A stretch of 64,000 nucleotides of DNA. Source: Rhynchopus sp. YZ270_cl-10. Lineage: Eukaryota; Euglenozoa; Diplonemea; Diplonemida; Diplonemidae. Position numbers and translations under genes: made by a program. Positions 44,098 to 53,491 of the stretch are shown here, in pieces (the stretch's first letter is position 1; each line of letters begins with the position of its first letter). Where the stretch lies: assembly GCA_964035575.1 (NCBI GenBank), contig OZ037864.1:806001-870000 (forward strand). Reading direction: 5' to 3'. Under the pieces are notes generated by a model. That model saw only the letters and a program-made list of their open reading frames with translations, was not told where the DNA came from and searched no databases.

Positions 44098-44099
44098 AG
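44098..44099 (+). promoter_or_regulatory. Putative splice-acceptor AG before the 232-residue protein gene
   Basis: A run of about 30 pyrimidines (44063-44093) ends TCTCAACAG, 17 bases before the ATG. It is the clearest polypyrimidine-AG signal in the window. Confidence 0.6.
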
Positions 44100-44116
44100 A
44101 ACACACATAACATAAA

Positions 44117-44815
44117 ATGGCAGTGGTTCCGCTACACTGTTCACCTCCGAGAGTGCCGCAGTGGCAGTTAAGCAGCTGGCCCGAGCGTGACCCTGATTGC
44201 CATGAGTGCCAGGGGAACCACGCGACTGGTGTTGATGCACAGGCAGCAGCGAACATTGACATTCAGGTGGGACAGCCTTCGCCTGCGGGGCGGGCGACGA
44301 CAACGCTTCAGAGGGAGAACCAGAGGATGATGCACGTCATTTCTGAGCGGCATGCGGTGGACGTGCTTACCATTGCGAACAACCCCTGCGACGAGCTGAA
44401 GGACAGGAAGAAGGCCTTTGCGTTGTTCCAGACACTGCAGAAGGGGGGGGAGTGGATTTATGCATTTGACTTCCCTCAGGCGTTGGAGGCCCTGCGGATC
44501 TTCATTGACGAGCAGCAGCAGGCGTTGACCCTACGGAAGTTCAACGTCATGCCAGGAGACCTCATCTCCTTCGACACCTTCAACGCTGTCGTCGACGTCA
44601 TCGAAGCAGGCATGATCCCAGCAAACCCCGGCTCGCCTCCACGCGAGCACGCACCCCCCTGCCCCGGCTCTCCTCAATACGACGCCGGCAAGAAGGAGAA
44701 ACCCGTCCCCAAAGGCCCTGCACCCTACAACCCGGTCCCCTACCATAAGGTCATGGACGGCAAAGTGCAGGTACCCCAACCAGTCAGGGTCAGACACGGG
44801 TTTGACAAGCGGTAA
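44117..44815 (+). CDS. Conserved-looking 232-residue protein, unknown function
   Basis: No family is recognised with certainty. Residues about 75-165 are helical with paired segments (KKAFALFQTLQKGGEWIYAFDF and LISFDTFNAVVDVIEAGMI) that resemble a degenerate EF-hand pair with lost calcium ligands. The tail is Pro-rich with PVPYHKVMDGKVQVPQP, a style seen in axonemal and microtubule-inner proteins. It sits 159 bases after the LRRC43-like gene in the same direction. The start is supported by Cys/Pro-rich coding sequence from the ATG and by the upstream acceptor. Confidence 0.7.
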   Translation: MAVVPLHCSPPRVPQWQLSSWPERDPDCHECQGNHATGVDAQAAANIDIQVGQPSPAGRATTTLQRENQRMMHVISERHAVDVLTIANNPCDELKDRKKAFALFQTLQKGGEWIYAFDFPQALEALRIFIDEQQQALTLRKFNVMPGDLISFDTFNAVVDVIEAGMIPANPGSPPREHAPPCPGSPQYDAGKKEKPVPKGPAPYNPVPYHKVMDGKVQVPQPVRVRHGFDKR

Positions 44816-45250
44816 AGAGAGAGAGAGAGCGAGAGAGAGGAGGGATTCGTAGTGTATTGTTTCTGTTTGTATTGTAAACTTTCCCATTGCCCAAGTTGTT
44901 CCCCCTATTTTTTTTTTTTCTTCGTGGAGGTGTGTTTGTGTCCTCCTAGAAAACAAAAGAAAAGTATGACAAAAAACAAATCTCCCTTAATTTGGGCGAA
45001 GGAAGCTTTGAAAAAAAGAACTGCTCCATTCCCCTCAAAGAGTTTGATACGTATTACCAACCTGCTTCTCAATTCTGGACAATTCATCGGTGCAAACACT
45101 ACATAAATCGATGCAAGCTTCCGGCGCTATGAATGTCTTCACCTAACCTCTATATAAGGATGAAGTTGGACGTACCATAAGGGACGCTATCTCCATACCA
45201 CTCTAACCACCCCAATGCAGTACACAAACCCATCTCTTTTTTGTTCAAAT
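44816..45250. other. Spacer
   Basis: A GA-microsatellite (44816-44840) directly after the stop, then AT-rich DNA. A TATA-like CTATATAAGG is at 45150. AATGCAG ends at 45220. Confidence 0.5.
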
Positions 45251-47014
45251 ATGAAGTCCACATGTTTGTCTGTTTTGCTTGCGGCAGTGTTGATCGGGTC
45301 GTGCAGCGGGCGTGTCTATGATGTGACGGCGTTGGGGCGGAAGACGTTTGTTGCAAAGTTCACTTTTGGCACTATCTCGAAGACTGCACTGGAGAACCAC
45401 TCACACAAGGGCCCGCCCCAGGTGCAGTGGTATGTGAAGCAGGACCGCTACATCCCGCTGCAGGTGGGCGACCTCTCGTCCTACAGGATGGTCATCTACA
45501 ACGATGAGTCTGACTCGTGGGCTGAGGCCAAGGCTGTGCTTCTCGACGACGCTCTCTGGGAACGTGACCCCATCGGGACGTGTGCACGCATCAACCATAC
45601 CCACTGCACCGACACCGAATGCATGAAGGTCTTCCAAGACCTTGCCCCCGGTGGTAACAAAGGCACCGTCATTCCAACCAGGCGCTCTGCAGGAGGGCTC
45701 GTTGGTGACGACACCAGCAACGCAGCTGTGCAGAACGGCATGGAGGCCATCCCGTACTACTTTGATGTGCGTGTGCAGTCGCGCCCAAGGACATACTACA
45801 TGGTGATCTTGAACTGCGAGGAGGAAGGCCTGCACACCGTGTCCTACCGGGACCCCTTTGAGCTGCGTGTCAGCATGTTCAACGAAGGCGGGTTCTTCAC
45901 AAAGCAGTTTGGTGTGGATGAGAGCGGCATCCTTGAGTTCTGCATGATCATGGTGCCGATCTTCAGCATCATGGCAGGGTCGTACATCTGCATGACGTAC
46001 CTCGAGAGGAAGAAGCAGGGCACCGGGGCACAGACCCATGCAGTTGTGAAGTGGTTCATTGTGATCATCGTCCTGCAGCTCTGCTTCTACATGGACAAGC
46101 TCTTTACCTACTGGCTCATTGCTGAGTACGGGAAGGGCTCGCTTACCTTCTCTGTGTTCGGCTACATCGCGGACGTCATGTTTCTGATGTTGATCGTCAA
46201 CTTCTCGACAGGCTTCTCTGCCCTGGGGGTGGACTTCTTCTCACCCCTGAAGGACAAACAACACCGCAACTGGATCCTCATCATGGGCGGCACCTACTTC
46301 GGGTTGGCCCTTATCCTCCACATCTATGAATACTTCACGTACGACCCGATGTCGTCCGACTTCGACCACTACCAGACCTGGCCTGCCGTGCTGCTCGCCT
46401 GCCTCTGCTTCCCCGTCGCTGGGTACTACGTGTACAACCTGCGCAACATGATCCTCCTCATGCCCGAATGCAAGCAGTACTACCTGCGGTGGGGGGCCGG
46501 GTTCTTTTTGTACATCATCTCGCTGCCGTTTTTGATGATGCTTGCCTTTGTTGTGTCACCTCACGTTAAGTTTAGGTGTGTTGACATTCTGAACGACCTT
46601 GTCACTGTCTTTAGCATGGTTGCTATGTGCATTTTGCTGTGGCCGGGACCGGGTTTGACTGTTACTTTGAGCAACACGTACACAATGGCAGAAGATGGCA
46701 TCCAGCACATGCCCATGACCGACGAGGTACCTGACACTGGCATCCTGAACAGAAGCTTCTCTGCCCTGAGACGTGGCGGTCCAGGTGACAGAGTGCAGGA
46801 CATTCAGGGCAACCAAGAGGGTCGTCAAAGCCGTGGTGTCGAAGAGGAAATGACAGAACGTGTTGCAGATGAAGACGACCTGGTGATCCCCATGACGTCC
46901 GCAGCAGGCGTGGGTGGCAGTAAGTATGTCTTCATATCCCCATCACTTAATCATAAAAGCTCAACGTAGTTCTTTTAAAAAATACCCCCTCCCACAGCGA
47001 CGATCTGTTCTTGA
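45251..47014 (+). CDS. GPR180/TMEM145-type seven-transmembrane protein
   Basis: Exon 1 45251-46919 and a 17-base exon 2 46998-47014 (intron 78 bp, GTAAGT...CCCACAG, phase 1) give about 561 residues; unspliced, the frame would end at 46969. A signal peptide (CLSVLLAAVLIGSCSG), a luminal beta-rich domain with Cys pairs, then seven helices (FCMIMVPIFSIMAGSYICM, WFIVIIVLQLCFYMDKLF, YIADVMFLMLIVNF, WILIMGGTYFGLALILHI, AVLLACLCFPVAGYYV, FFLYIISLPFLMMLAFVV, TVFSMVAMCILLWPG) match the GpcrRhopsn4 family, which includes GPR180 and TMEM145. The cytosolic tail is acidic. Start at 45251 rather than 45215 because the latter ATG overlaps the AATGCAG acceptor and this one begins the signal peptide. Ligand unknown. 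Confidence 0.85.
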
Positions 47015-47293
47015 TGTCCAGTTAGAATTAGCAAGAGAGATTTTTTTTTTGGGGGGGGAATGGGTTGTGTATGTGTTTGAAAAATCAGTTGTGGGGGTTT
47101 CCTGCAGCGAAGTCATATTTAGACGTGTGTACATAGCAAGGTGCGCTCTTGTCAAAGTTTTTTTACCTCTTTAGAGTTTATGAAATGGAGCAAAATGGTT
47201 TTTTTTGAACGTCATATCTTTCATTATGTTCTTTTGCATGATGTCATGTCTTTCAACGATAGGTCGGTCTATGTTCGTGAGATATCTTTTTTA

Positions 47294-47345
47294 AAGATGT
47301 GCATGCACGCAAGGCATATTCATCTTGCAACTTTTTTCTTTATCT
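47294..47345 (+). repeat. Hairpin repeat, ATGC/GCAT stem
   Basis: aagatgtgcatgcacgcaag then gcatattcatcttgcaact and tttttctttat. The loop ACGCAAG is a variant of the family loop and the TTCATCTT tail is kept. Confidence 0.7.
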
Positions 47346-47430
47346 CTTATACGATGTTTCAAGGTGTATCTTAGTTTCATCTTACCAATTTTTGTTTTTT
47401 TTTTCCACTTTTTTTTTTATCGCGACTGTG

Positions 47431-47537
47431 TGTAATGCATACAGCGTCCATCCCCGCTGTGTACCAAGGGGGGTCCTCTCCACGGGTTCGAGAATCCATA
47501 GAGAAGAGGTGCCTGCGTCGACAGAGGCGTTTGCACT
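47431..47537 (+). repeat. Dispersed repeat C, copy 2
   Basis: Homologous to 22774-22879, with cgggttcgagaatccatag as the T-arm-like hairpin and GTGCCTGCGTCGACAGAGGC after it. Confidence 0.6.
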
Positions 47538-47816
47538 TCCGATTCCCATTTTTTTATTTTTAAATAGGTGTGGCACTGTGCGTATCAAGAAAGTAAAGAC
47601 CCTCCGTGGTTTTTGATAACCCGATGGCGAACCTGATTGTTCATCTGAATGCGCCTTTCTGCGTGCGGCACAGATGAGGTGTTGTTTTTTTGTTTTGTTT
47701 TGTTTCTTCATTTTGCGGAGTGTCAATGCTCCCCTGCGTCCCAAGAGACGTTTGCACCAACTTCACTTTGTATTTATTGTATCTCTGAATTGCCTCGCTT
47801 TTGTTTGCAACCTTTA

Positions 47817-47862
47817 GGTGACTAAAGACACGAGAGGCTTTTCATCTTACAAACTTTTTTTA
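47817..47862 (+). repeat. Hairpin repeat, CTAAAG side with ACACGAGAGG loop
   Basis: ggtgactaaagacacgagag then gcttttcatcttacaaact and a T run. It is followed 25 bases later by GTCAACAG. Confidence 0.7.
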
Positions 47863-48282
47863 AATGTCAACAGGGTATCATTCAGGTGATACACCTATCA
47901 AGGTAAACATAAGGTAAAAAAGGAGAAACTAAACCAATAACCATATCCTTGCAATGCTTGAGACAAAGTAACAATCGAGTATTCTTTGAAATGCTAACAG
48001 ATAACAACCACTTCTCTCATAGACACCTTTACCCCTTCATGAGGGTGGGTGCCAAACCCCCACAATTGGAAGGGTATGATTGAAGCCAATCGGCCCCAGA
48101 ACAAAAAAAACCACCGCCTGCAACCCCTCGCCTTCCCCCCCCAACTTCAACTCTGTTCCGTATCCGTTACAAATCCAAAAAGCAAAGTTTTCCCCTACCC
48201 CTTCGTGTTGCTTTCCCCCAAGCCAGATTCTGCCATCACCCTTTTCCTCCCACCCATCAGTCATTATCAAAAAAAGTATATC

Positions 48283-50055
48283 ATGTCTGGAGGTGTTACC
48301 GTTGCTTGGGAGTGGCCTGATGCAGGCACCGCAACCGCGGCAGTGCTGAGCAAGGTGTCTGCCCCGGCGAAGAAGGTGATTGAGAGCTCTGGATTCACCT
48401 TTGAGCGTGCTGTGGCGCGTTGGGTGCCGAAGAAGGAGGTGGTGAAGTCCGACTCGGACCGCACCGACTCGCCCCCGTCGAGCCCGACCATGAAGAAGGA
48501 GGCAAAGAAGAAGAAGCAGACCTCCACCAAGCTGAGCGAGGCGGAGCTCGAGGGCGACCACTACGAGGTGCTTGGTCTCGGAGACATCGAATGGGAGGCC
48601 ACCGACGAGCAGATCGCCAAGGCCTACAAGCAGGCCTGCCTCGAGAGCCACCCCGACAAGACCGGAGGAGACGACAAGCTCTTCAAGAAGGTGCAGATCG
48701 CAGGAGACGTGCTCAGCACCGACAACAAGCGTAAGGCATACGACTCCTCCCTGCCCTTCGACGACAGCGTGCCCAAGGGTGCCTGCCCCGCCGACCGCTT
48801 CTTCGCCACCTACGGCCCTGTCTTCTACAGGAACTCGAAGTGGTACCTCCACGGCAAGGAGAAGTGCCCCCCTCTTGGTGACGACGACACCCCCATGGCG
48901 GAGGTCGACGCCTTCTACACCTTCTGGCTCGGATTCAAGACGTGGCGTGACTTCTCGCACTCCGCCGCCGAGCACGACCTTGAGCAGGCCGAGCACCGTG
49001 ACGAGAGGCGTTGGATGGAGCGCGAGAACCAGCGTGCAGTGGACAAGGCTAAGAAGAGCGAGATGGCTCGTATCGTCGGAATGGTGGAGAGGTCCTACAG
49101 GCAGGACCCCCGTATCAAGCGCCGTGAGCAGGCCGTCATTGACGAGAAGGCTGCCAAGGTTGAGGCCAAGCGTGCTGAGGAGCAGGCCAAGAAGCAGGCT
49201 GAGATCGACGCCGTCGCGAACGCGAAGCAGGCTGAGGAGGACAAGCGCAAGCTGAAGAAGGAGGTGCAGGAGAAGACGAAGCGCTGCCGCCAGACCGTGC
49301 GCCGTGCGACCAGGGACTACGCTGGCAACCCCGAGGAGGGCGACGTCAACATGGAGGACGTCGACTGGCTGCTGACCAAGCTTGACCTCCCTGCGATGGA
49401 GGCCATCTGCGTGACCATCGAGCCCCTGAAGGGACAGAAGGAGGCACTCATCTCCTTCATCTACGAGCAGGTCGAGGACTGCGAGCTCCGCATCAACGAA
49501 TCCCGCACCGGCAAGTCCCTGGGACCTGCACCTGAGAAGGACGAGGCCGTCGCCGCCACCAAGGAGGCTGAGGTTGTGTGGTCCGACGCCGAGCTTCTTG
49601 AGCTCCAGAAGGCGTGCACGAAGTTCCCTGCGGGGGCGATGGAGAGGTGGATCAAGCTGTCCGAGTACATGCAGGGCAAGAAGACCCCGCAGCAGTGCCT
49701 GAAGCAGGTTAAGGTCATGGAGCGTGAGTACAAGATGCCCCAGCAGGGTGTTACCGGTGGACTCAAGGCTGCCAGCGGAAACGCTGTGCTGCCCAAGTCT
49801 GAGAAGAAGGATGACACCATTGTGAACGCGGACAACACCCGCAAGTTCAAGGACGTCGAGAAGCACGCTGACCCCGCCTCTGAGGAAGACGTCTGGTCCG
49901 CCGCCGAGCAGAAGTCTCTTGAGACTGCCCTCCGTGACCTCAAGGAGTACAAGGACAAGGACAAGTGGGAGAAGATTGCCGAGGCCGTCGGAACCAAGTC
50001 CAAGAAGCAGTGCGTTGCCCGCTTCAAGTTCCTCTCCTCCTCTGTGAAGAAGTAG
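48283..50055 (+). CDS. DNAJC2: Zuotin / DNAJC2 ribosome-associated J-protein with SANT domains
   Basis: 590 residues. J domain about 92-154 with HPD at 123-125. A zuotin homology region follows (FYRNSKWYL, FYTFWLGFKTWRDFS) and then a long charged helix (about 240-340) that in this family contacts the ribosome. A four-helix segment is at 345-410. Two SANT/Myb domains lie at about 430-483 (VVWSDAELLELQKACTKFP) and 536-585 (DVWSAAEQKSLETAL). The two SANT domains match the animal/plant form rather than the fungal one. It recruits Hsp70 to nascent chains. Codons end almost always in G or C, more so than neighbours, which suggests high expression. The ATG lies 22 bases after CATCAG; an upstream in-frame extension is Pro/Ser-rich leader and was rejected. 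Confidence 0.95.
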   Translation: MSGGVTVAWEWPDAGTATAAVLSKVSAPAKKVIESSGFTFERAVARWVPKKEVVKSDSDRTDSPPSSPTMKKEAKKKKQTSTKLSEAELEGDHYEVLGLGDIEWEATDEQIAKAYKQACLESHPDKTGGDDKLFKKVQIAGDVLSTDNKRKAYDSSLPFDDSVPKGACPADRFFATYGPVFYRNSKWYLHGKEKCPPLGDDDTPMAEVDAFYTFWLGFKTWRDFSHSAAEHDLEQAEHRDERRWMERENQRAVDKAKKSEMARIVGMVERSYRQDPRIKRREQAVIDEKAAKVEAKRAEEQAKKQAEIDAVANAKQAEEDKRKLKKEVQEKTKRCRQTVRRATRDYAGNPEEGDVNMEDVDWLLTKLDLPAMEAICVTIEPLKGQKEALISFIYEQVEDCELRINESRTGKSLGPAPEKDEAVAATKEAEVVWSDAELLELQKACTKFPAGAMERWIKLSEYMQGKKTPQQCLKQVKVMEREYKMPQQGVTGGLKAASGNAVLPKSEKKDDTIVNADNTRKFKDVEKHADPASEEDVWSAAEQKSLETALRDLKEYKDKDKWEKIAEAVGTKSKKQCVARFKFLSSSVKK

Positions 50056-50837
50056 AATGAGTAAAATGAATGGAAAAGAAAAGCCAACTCAAAATGGCTT
50101 CATCATCAAAAAAATCAGAACCCCCCCCTCTTCTTTAAAAGGAAGCGATCACAAAAAAGACAAAAAAAGAAAAGGAAATATCCATGGGGAAGGAAAGTGA
50201 TTTCGTTCAGAACATCTCTTTTTTTTCTTCTCCTTTTTGACTTTTCTTTTCTTTGATTTAAAAACTGTCTCCTTGATTATTAGTATTTTTTTTTGTGATT
50301 TCCCCCCATTTTTCCTTTGCTCTGTCCTCTATGGCAGAGTGAAGCTTTATTCTCCTCCCCTTTTCGCTTTTCTTCTGTTTCTCGGATTTCTCGTTGGACA
50401 TATTTGTACTCTTATCACGGAGTGCTTATCAGAAACAGAATGTTGATTTTCTTTTTTTATCCATTTTATTTTTCAGTCCGCCTCCTGTCTTAACTTGCCA
50501 TGTGTCTGAATTCACATCGGCAGAGGTGGCTGTCTGTACATTGGGTTTTGTAAGTTGTTAGGGATGGAAAAGGACTTCCCAGCAAAAGAGAGAAAAAAAA
50601 GATTCAAAAAAAAAAAAAAAACAAAAAAACAAAAACAAAAAACACACCAAATGCCGTTATTTCTTGCCCAATAATAGGAAAATAAACAACGCGCTTTGTG
50701 AAGAAAAAAAAAATATCAAAAAAAAAAGGAAAAAGGAAAAAGACAATGAGATCAACACCAAAAAGGACAAACCTCTCTCCACCCTCTTGTTTCTTCCAAA
50801 GAAATAACCCTTTCAAAAATGCTTTGTTTTTCACACA
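50056..50837. other. Spacer with homopolymer tracts
   Basis: 3' flank of DNAJC2, then A-rich tracts (50595-50760). No gene or repeat family member recognised. Confidence 0.5.
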
Positions 50838-51150
50838 ACCGTCTTTGTGACGAAGAGACAATCTTCAGCGTATTCCAGCGTGATAACGATAGTGGTAAAG
50901 ATGTGTGCACACGAGACGCACATTCATCTTACAAATTTCTTTGTTGAAGTAAACCACTAAATGGATGTAGGACTGCATGGTTGGGGGTCCACCCCCCGGT
51001 ACATCGGTCATATACCAAGATACACTGTCACGAGTGGGCTGTTGTATTTCAAGGCAACTTTGTTTTTCTTTTCTTTGTCAGTGCCTGCGTCCCGGCGTTT
51101 GCACTATCAACTTCAATTTCTTTTCTTTTCTTTTCTATGAAAGTCTCATG
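50838..51150 (+). repeat. Chain of four structured repeats
   Basis: In order: repeat D (50838-50948, same as 37388-37500, hairpin GTGTGC-ACACGAGAC-GCACA), an 'aaatggatgtaggactgcat' unit with a palindromic GGGGGTCCACCCCCC (50961-51000), a GTACC-type hairpin (51009-51070) and a GCGTC-type unit (51080-51110). Each ends in a pyrimidine-rich stretch. The same order of the second and third units recurs at 59679-59790. The chain is followed by CTATGAAAG. Confidence 0.7.
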
Positions 51151-51290
51151 GATTACCATTTCACCACCACACTCCATGACACATCTTCCAGAACACACAA
51201 CAAACCACACAAAAGATATCATCCATTAATCCCTTTTGCATCTTATTTATTAGTTTATCATTTTGGCGTTAATATCAGAGGCATAGCGAA

Positions 51291-52592
51291 ATGACCAGCA
51301 CCCTAGAGCTCTTGTGGGAGCATGTGTACCAGCCGGTGTGTGTGCACGACGGAGGCATCGTCACCTCGATAGAGAGAGGAAAAGACCCCTGCTGGTGGCG
51401 TGTCCCGGATGAGGCGGGTATTGGGTTCCTTTTCGGAATCGTCTTGGGATTGGGTACAAGTATGTCAACACTCACTTTGTAAATATTGCGAACACAAAGA
51501 AAATGGAGGACAGTGGAGCTGGTGGTACAATTCCAACAATCAAAGAAAATGAAATTATACCCCCGAACCCAAGGCTATTATTTTGTTTTCTATTTTTTGT
51601 CATTTCTTTTATAGCTTTTGTAACGTCGTTCTTATACATAACACAACACAGACACTTACCAGGGGATGCGCATTGCTGTGCCCGGAAAGCGTTGGAGAGT
51701 GATTAAAGACAGGATAGCAACACAGGTGCCGAGCAACGGAGGCTCCTTCGCAGCGTGGACCACTGCATTCGCAATGACCGAATGTGCAGTGGTGAAAATC
51801 AGAGGTATTCCCCCACCCTTTTTGCCTGCTAAATAGTGGAGTTCATCCTCGGGTGGCTACACTAATACAACCAAGTTTTCAAAAAACAAATAATATGAAG
51901 AATCGCAACACCAAACCAACCGAAAACGCTGCGATATTTGCATAAATTTTGCGGATATTCCCTTGTAGTGATTTGTGTCTTGCCTTGGATGGCAATTGTT
52001 GCTGAAAGGCTATTTTCTTTTTGTTTAACTTAACACTTTTCTCTATTCAGGTGGAACCGAGGACATTATCAACCCAACACTTGCTGGTGCTGGAGCGGGT
52101 TTCTTCACTAACCTTGCTGGAGGGAGACGTGCCATGATCCAGGGTGCGAAGGCGGGAGCTTTGGTGTTGGGAATTATGGAGTTGGCGATAAGTGCGTACA
52201 CCGCGTACACAGTGAACCAGCAGCTGCAGCAGGCGCAGGACCAGCCGGCACCACCACCGCCAGGCTATGACCCTAAGGGAGACAAGGATTTGAGGTATGT
52301 CGTTGGGTTTATTTTCTTCAACCCAGGCTGGGAAAATGGCATTCCTCTTCATGGCTAATTTGACAATTTTTTTGGGGGCAGGTACACCGTCATGAGAGGG
52401 ATTTGGTATTTCAACTCAAGTATTTTCTCCCGGTACACCATGTACCAAGGTACACTGTCGCGAGCGGGTTTTTGTATTTCAAGTCAACTTTTTTTTTTGT
52501 CAATTTTTCTCATATTCTTCTACAGATATTCGAAATCGAGGAGATTAGCTGAGTTCCAGTGGGCACCCCCAGCTCCAGCCTCAATGGCATGA
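51291..52592 (+). CDS. TIM17/TIM22/TIM23 family mitochondrial translocase-like protein
   Basis: Four exons, 51291-51459, 51652-51804, 52051-52294 and 52526-52592, with compatible phases 1, 1 and 2, give 210 residues. Residues 86-140 match the family core: GGSFAAWTTAF, ECAVVKIRGGTEDIINPTLAGAGAG (PRAT-like, with R107, D112 and AGxxxG spacing, one residue longer between R and D than the consensus), then a hydrophobic GALVLGIMELAISAY. Hydrophobic segments at about 42-56, 88-105, 118-126 and 140-157 fit the four-helix fold. The likely place is the inner mitochondrial (or related organelle) membrane. Donors are GTATGT, GTATTC and GTATGT. Introns 2 and 3 contain dispersed repeats. ATATCAG lies 12 bases before the ATG. 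The subfamily is unclear, closest in style to TIM22. Confidence 0.82.
51849..51888 (+). repeat. Dispersed repeat E, copy 1 (inside TIM17-family intron 2)
   Basis: gggtggctacactaatacaa then ccaagttttcaaaaaaca. Nearly identical to 63827-63865. Confidence 0.75.
52436..52500 (+). repeat. GTACC-type hairpin repeat inside TIM17-family intron 3
   Basis: ccatgtaccaaggtacactg then tcgcgagcgggtttttgtat, ttcaagtcaac and a T run leading to the acceptor CTTCTACAG at 52525. It is the intronic member of the family seen at 27106, 51009 and 59728. Confidence 0.8.
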
Positions 52593-53491
52593 GAAGGGTC
52601 AGAAAGAGAAATAAACCAAAAGGTGACCGGAGTGCGTGACAAAATCACTCCGAGAGAATTCTGTGTGTCCGCCGTCTAGCTGTGTTCTGTTTTTTTCCCC
52701 CCCTTCTTTTTTTCTCCCCCTTTCAAATTTTCTTTTTTTCTGCTTGGAAAAATTATGGAATAAAAACTGAAATGCAAAACAAAATAATATGTTTGTCTCT
52801 CGTCTTTTCTTAGAGGCTCATCACATAATTCATCAGGGCGGGAGGGGGAGGGGGGCACACACGCATTTGGAAGAGTGTTCTCTGTACCAAAAATGCGGGG
52901 TAAAAAGGAGGTTTTTGAAAAAAAAAGGTAGAACCAGGCCTGCTGGCCTATAACCCCAAAAACAATGAAAAAACGGAAGGAAAAAACGATTTTTTTATTT
53001 CCCCCCACTCCCCTCAACTCCCACCAGTATTTTTTTTTTCAAGCAATGCAAAAAAAGACGACCATCCCATCCACCCTTTCCAACCACTCAAGACTCAATA
53101 CCCAACGTTTTTTTTTTTAGAGAATCCCAACCGGACCCAGCTTGGACGAGCGATTTGCACGTCAACATCGCAACGGTCGAGTTTCCCCGGCTTCGACCTC
53201 CCTGTGTTTTCGCAATGATCCCATCTGGCTGAGTGGAAGCGGGAGTAGCACACTATCAGATGCAAACCACGAAATCGATGACTGCATGATTGAGTGTCCA
53301 CCCCCCCTCCGGTACACCCCAAACATACCACTGTTCCTACACTGTTCACAAGATGGCTTATTTTCAACATCTAACCCTTTTTTTATTCACTTTGCAACTT
53401 ATTCTCACCACCTGGCCTACAGACACCACACTCCTCCCTCCTCTTCTTCCTCCTCCTCCTCTGGCCCAATGCCAACACACCTTCTCCGATA
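52593..53491. other. Spacer upstream of the giant gene
   Basis: AT-rich 3' flank to about 53050. From 53262 a diverged copy of the 'gatgcaaaccacgaaat' / GGTACACC-type repeat chain runs to a pyrimidine-rich stretch ending GGCCTACAG at 53422. No gene. Confidence 0.5.

Larger units (their letters stand above)
47015..48282. other. Spacer with several structured repeats
   Basis: Contains hairpin repeats at 47294 and 47817, dispersed repeat C copy 2 (47431-47537) and a GCGTC-type hairpin at 47721. No gene. The last 100 bases are C/T-rich and end CCCATCAG at 48260. Confidence 0.5.

Noticed and set aside
45215-45250. Upstream in-frame ATG of the GPR180-like gene
   Set aside because: It overlaps the AATGCAG acceptor-like site; the ATG at 45251 begins a clean signal peptide.
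48037-49866. 609-codon minus-strand frame opposite DNAJC2
   Set aside because: Leu/Val-rich mirror of GC3-biased + strand codons; the J and SANT domains are on the + strand.
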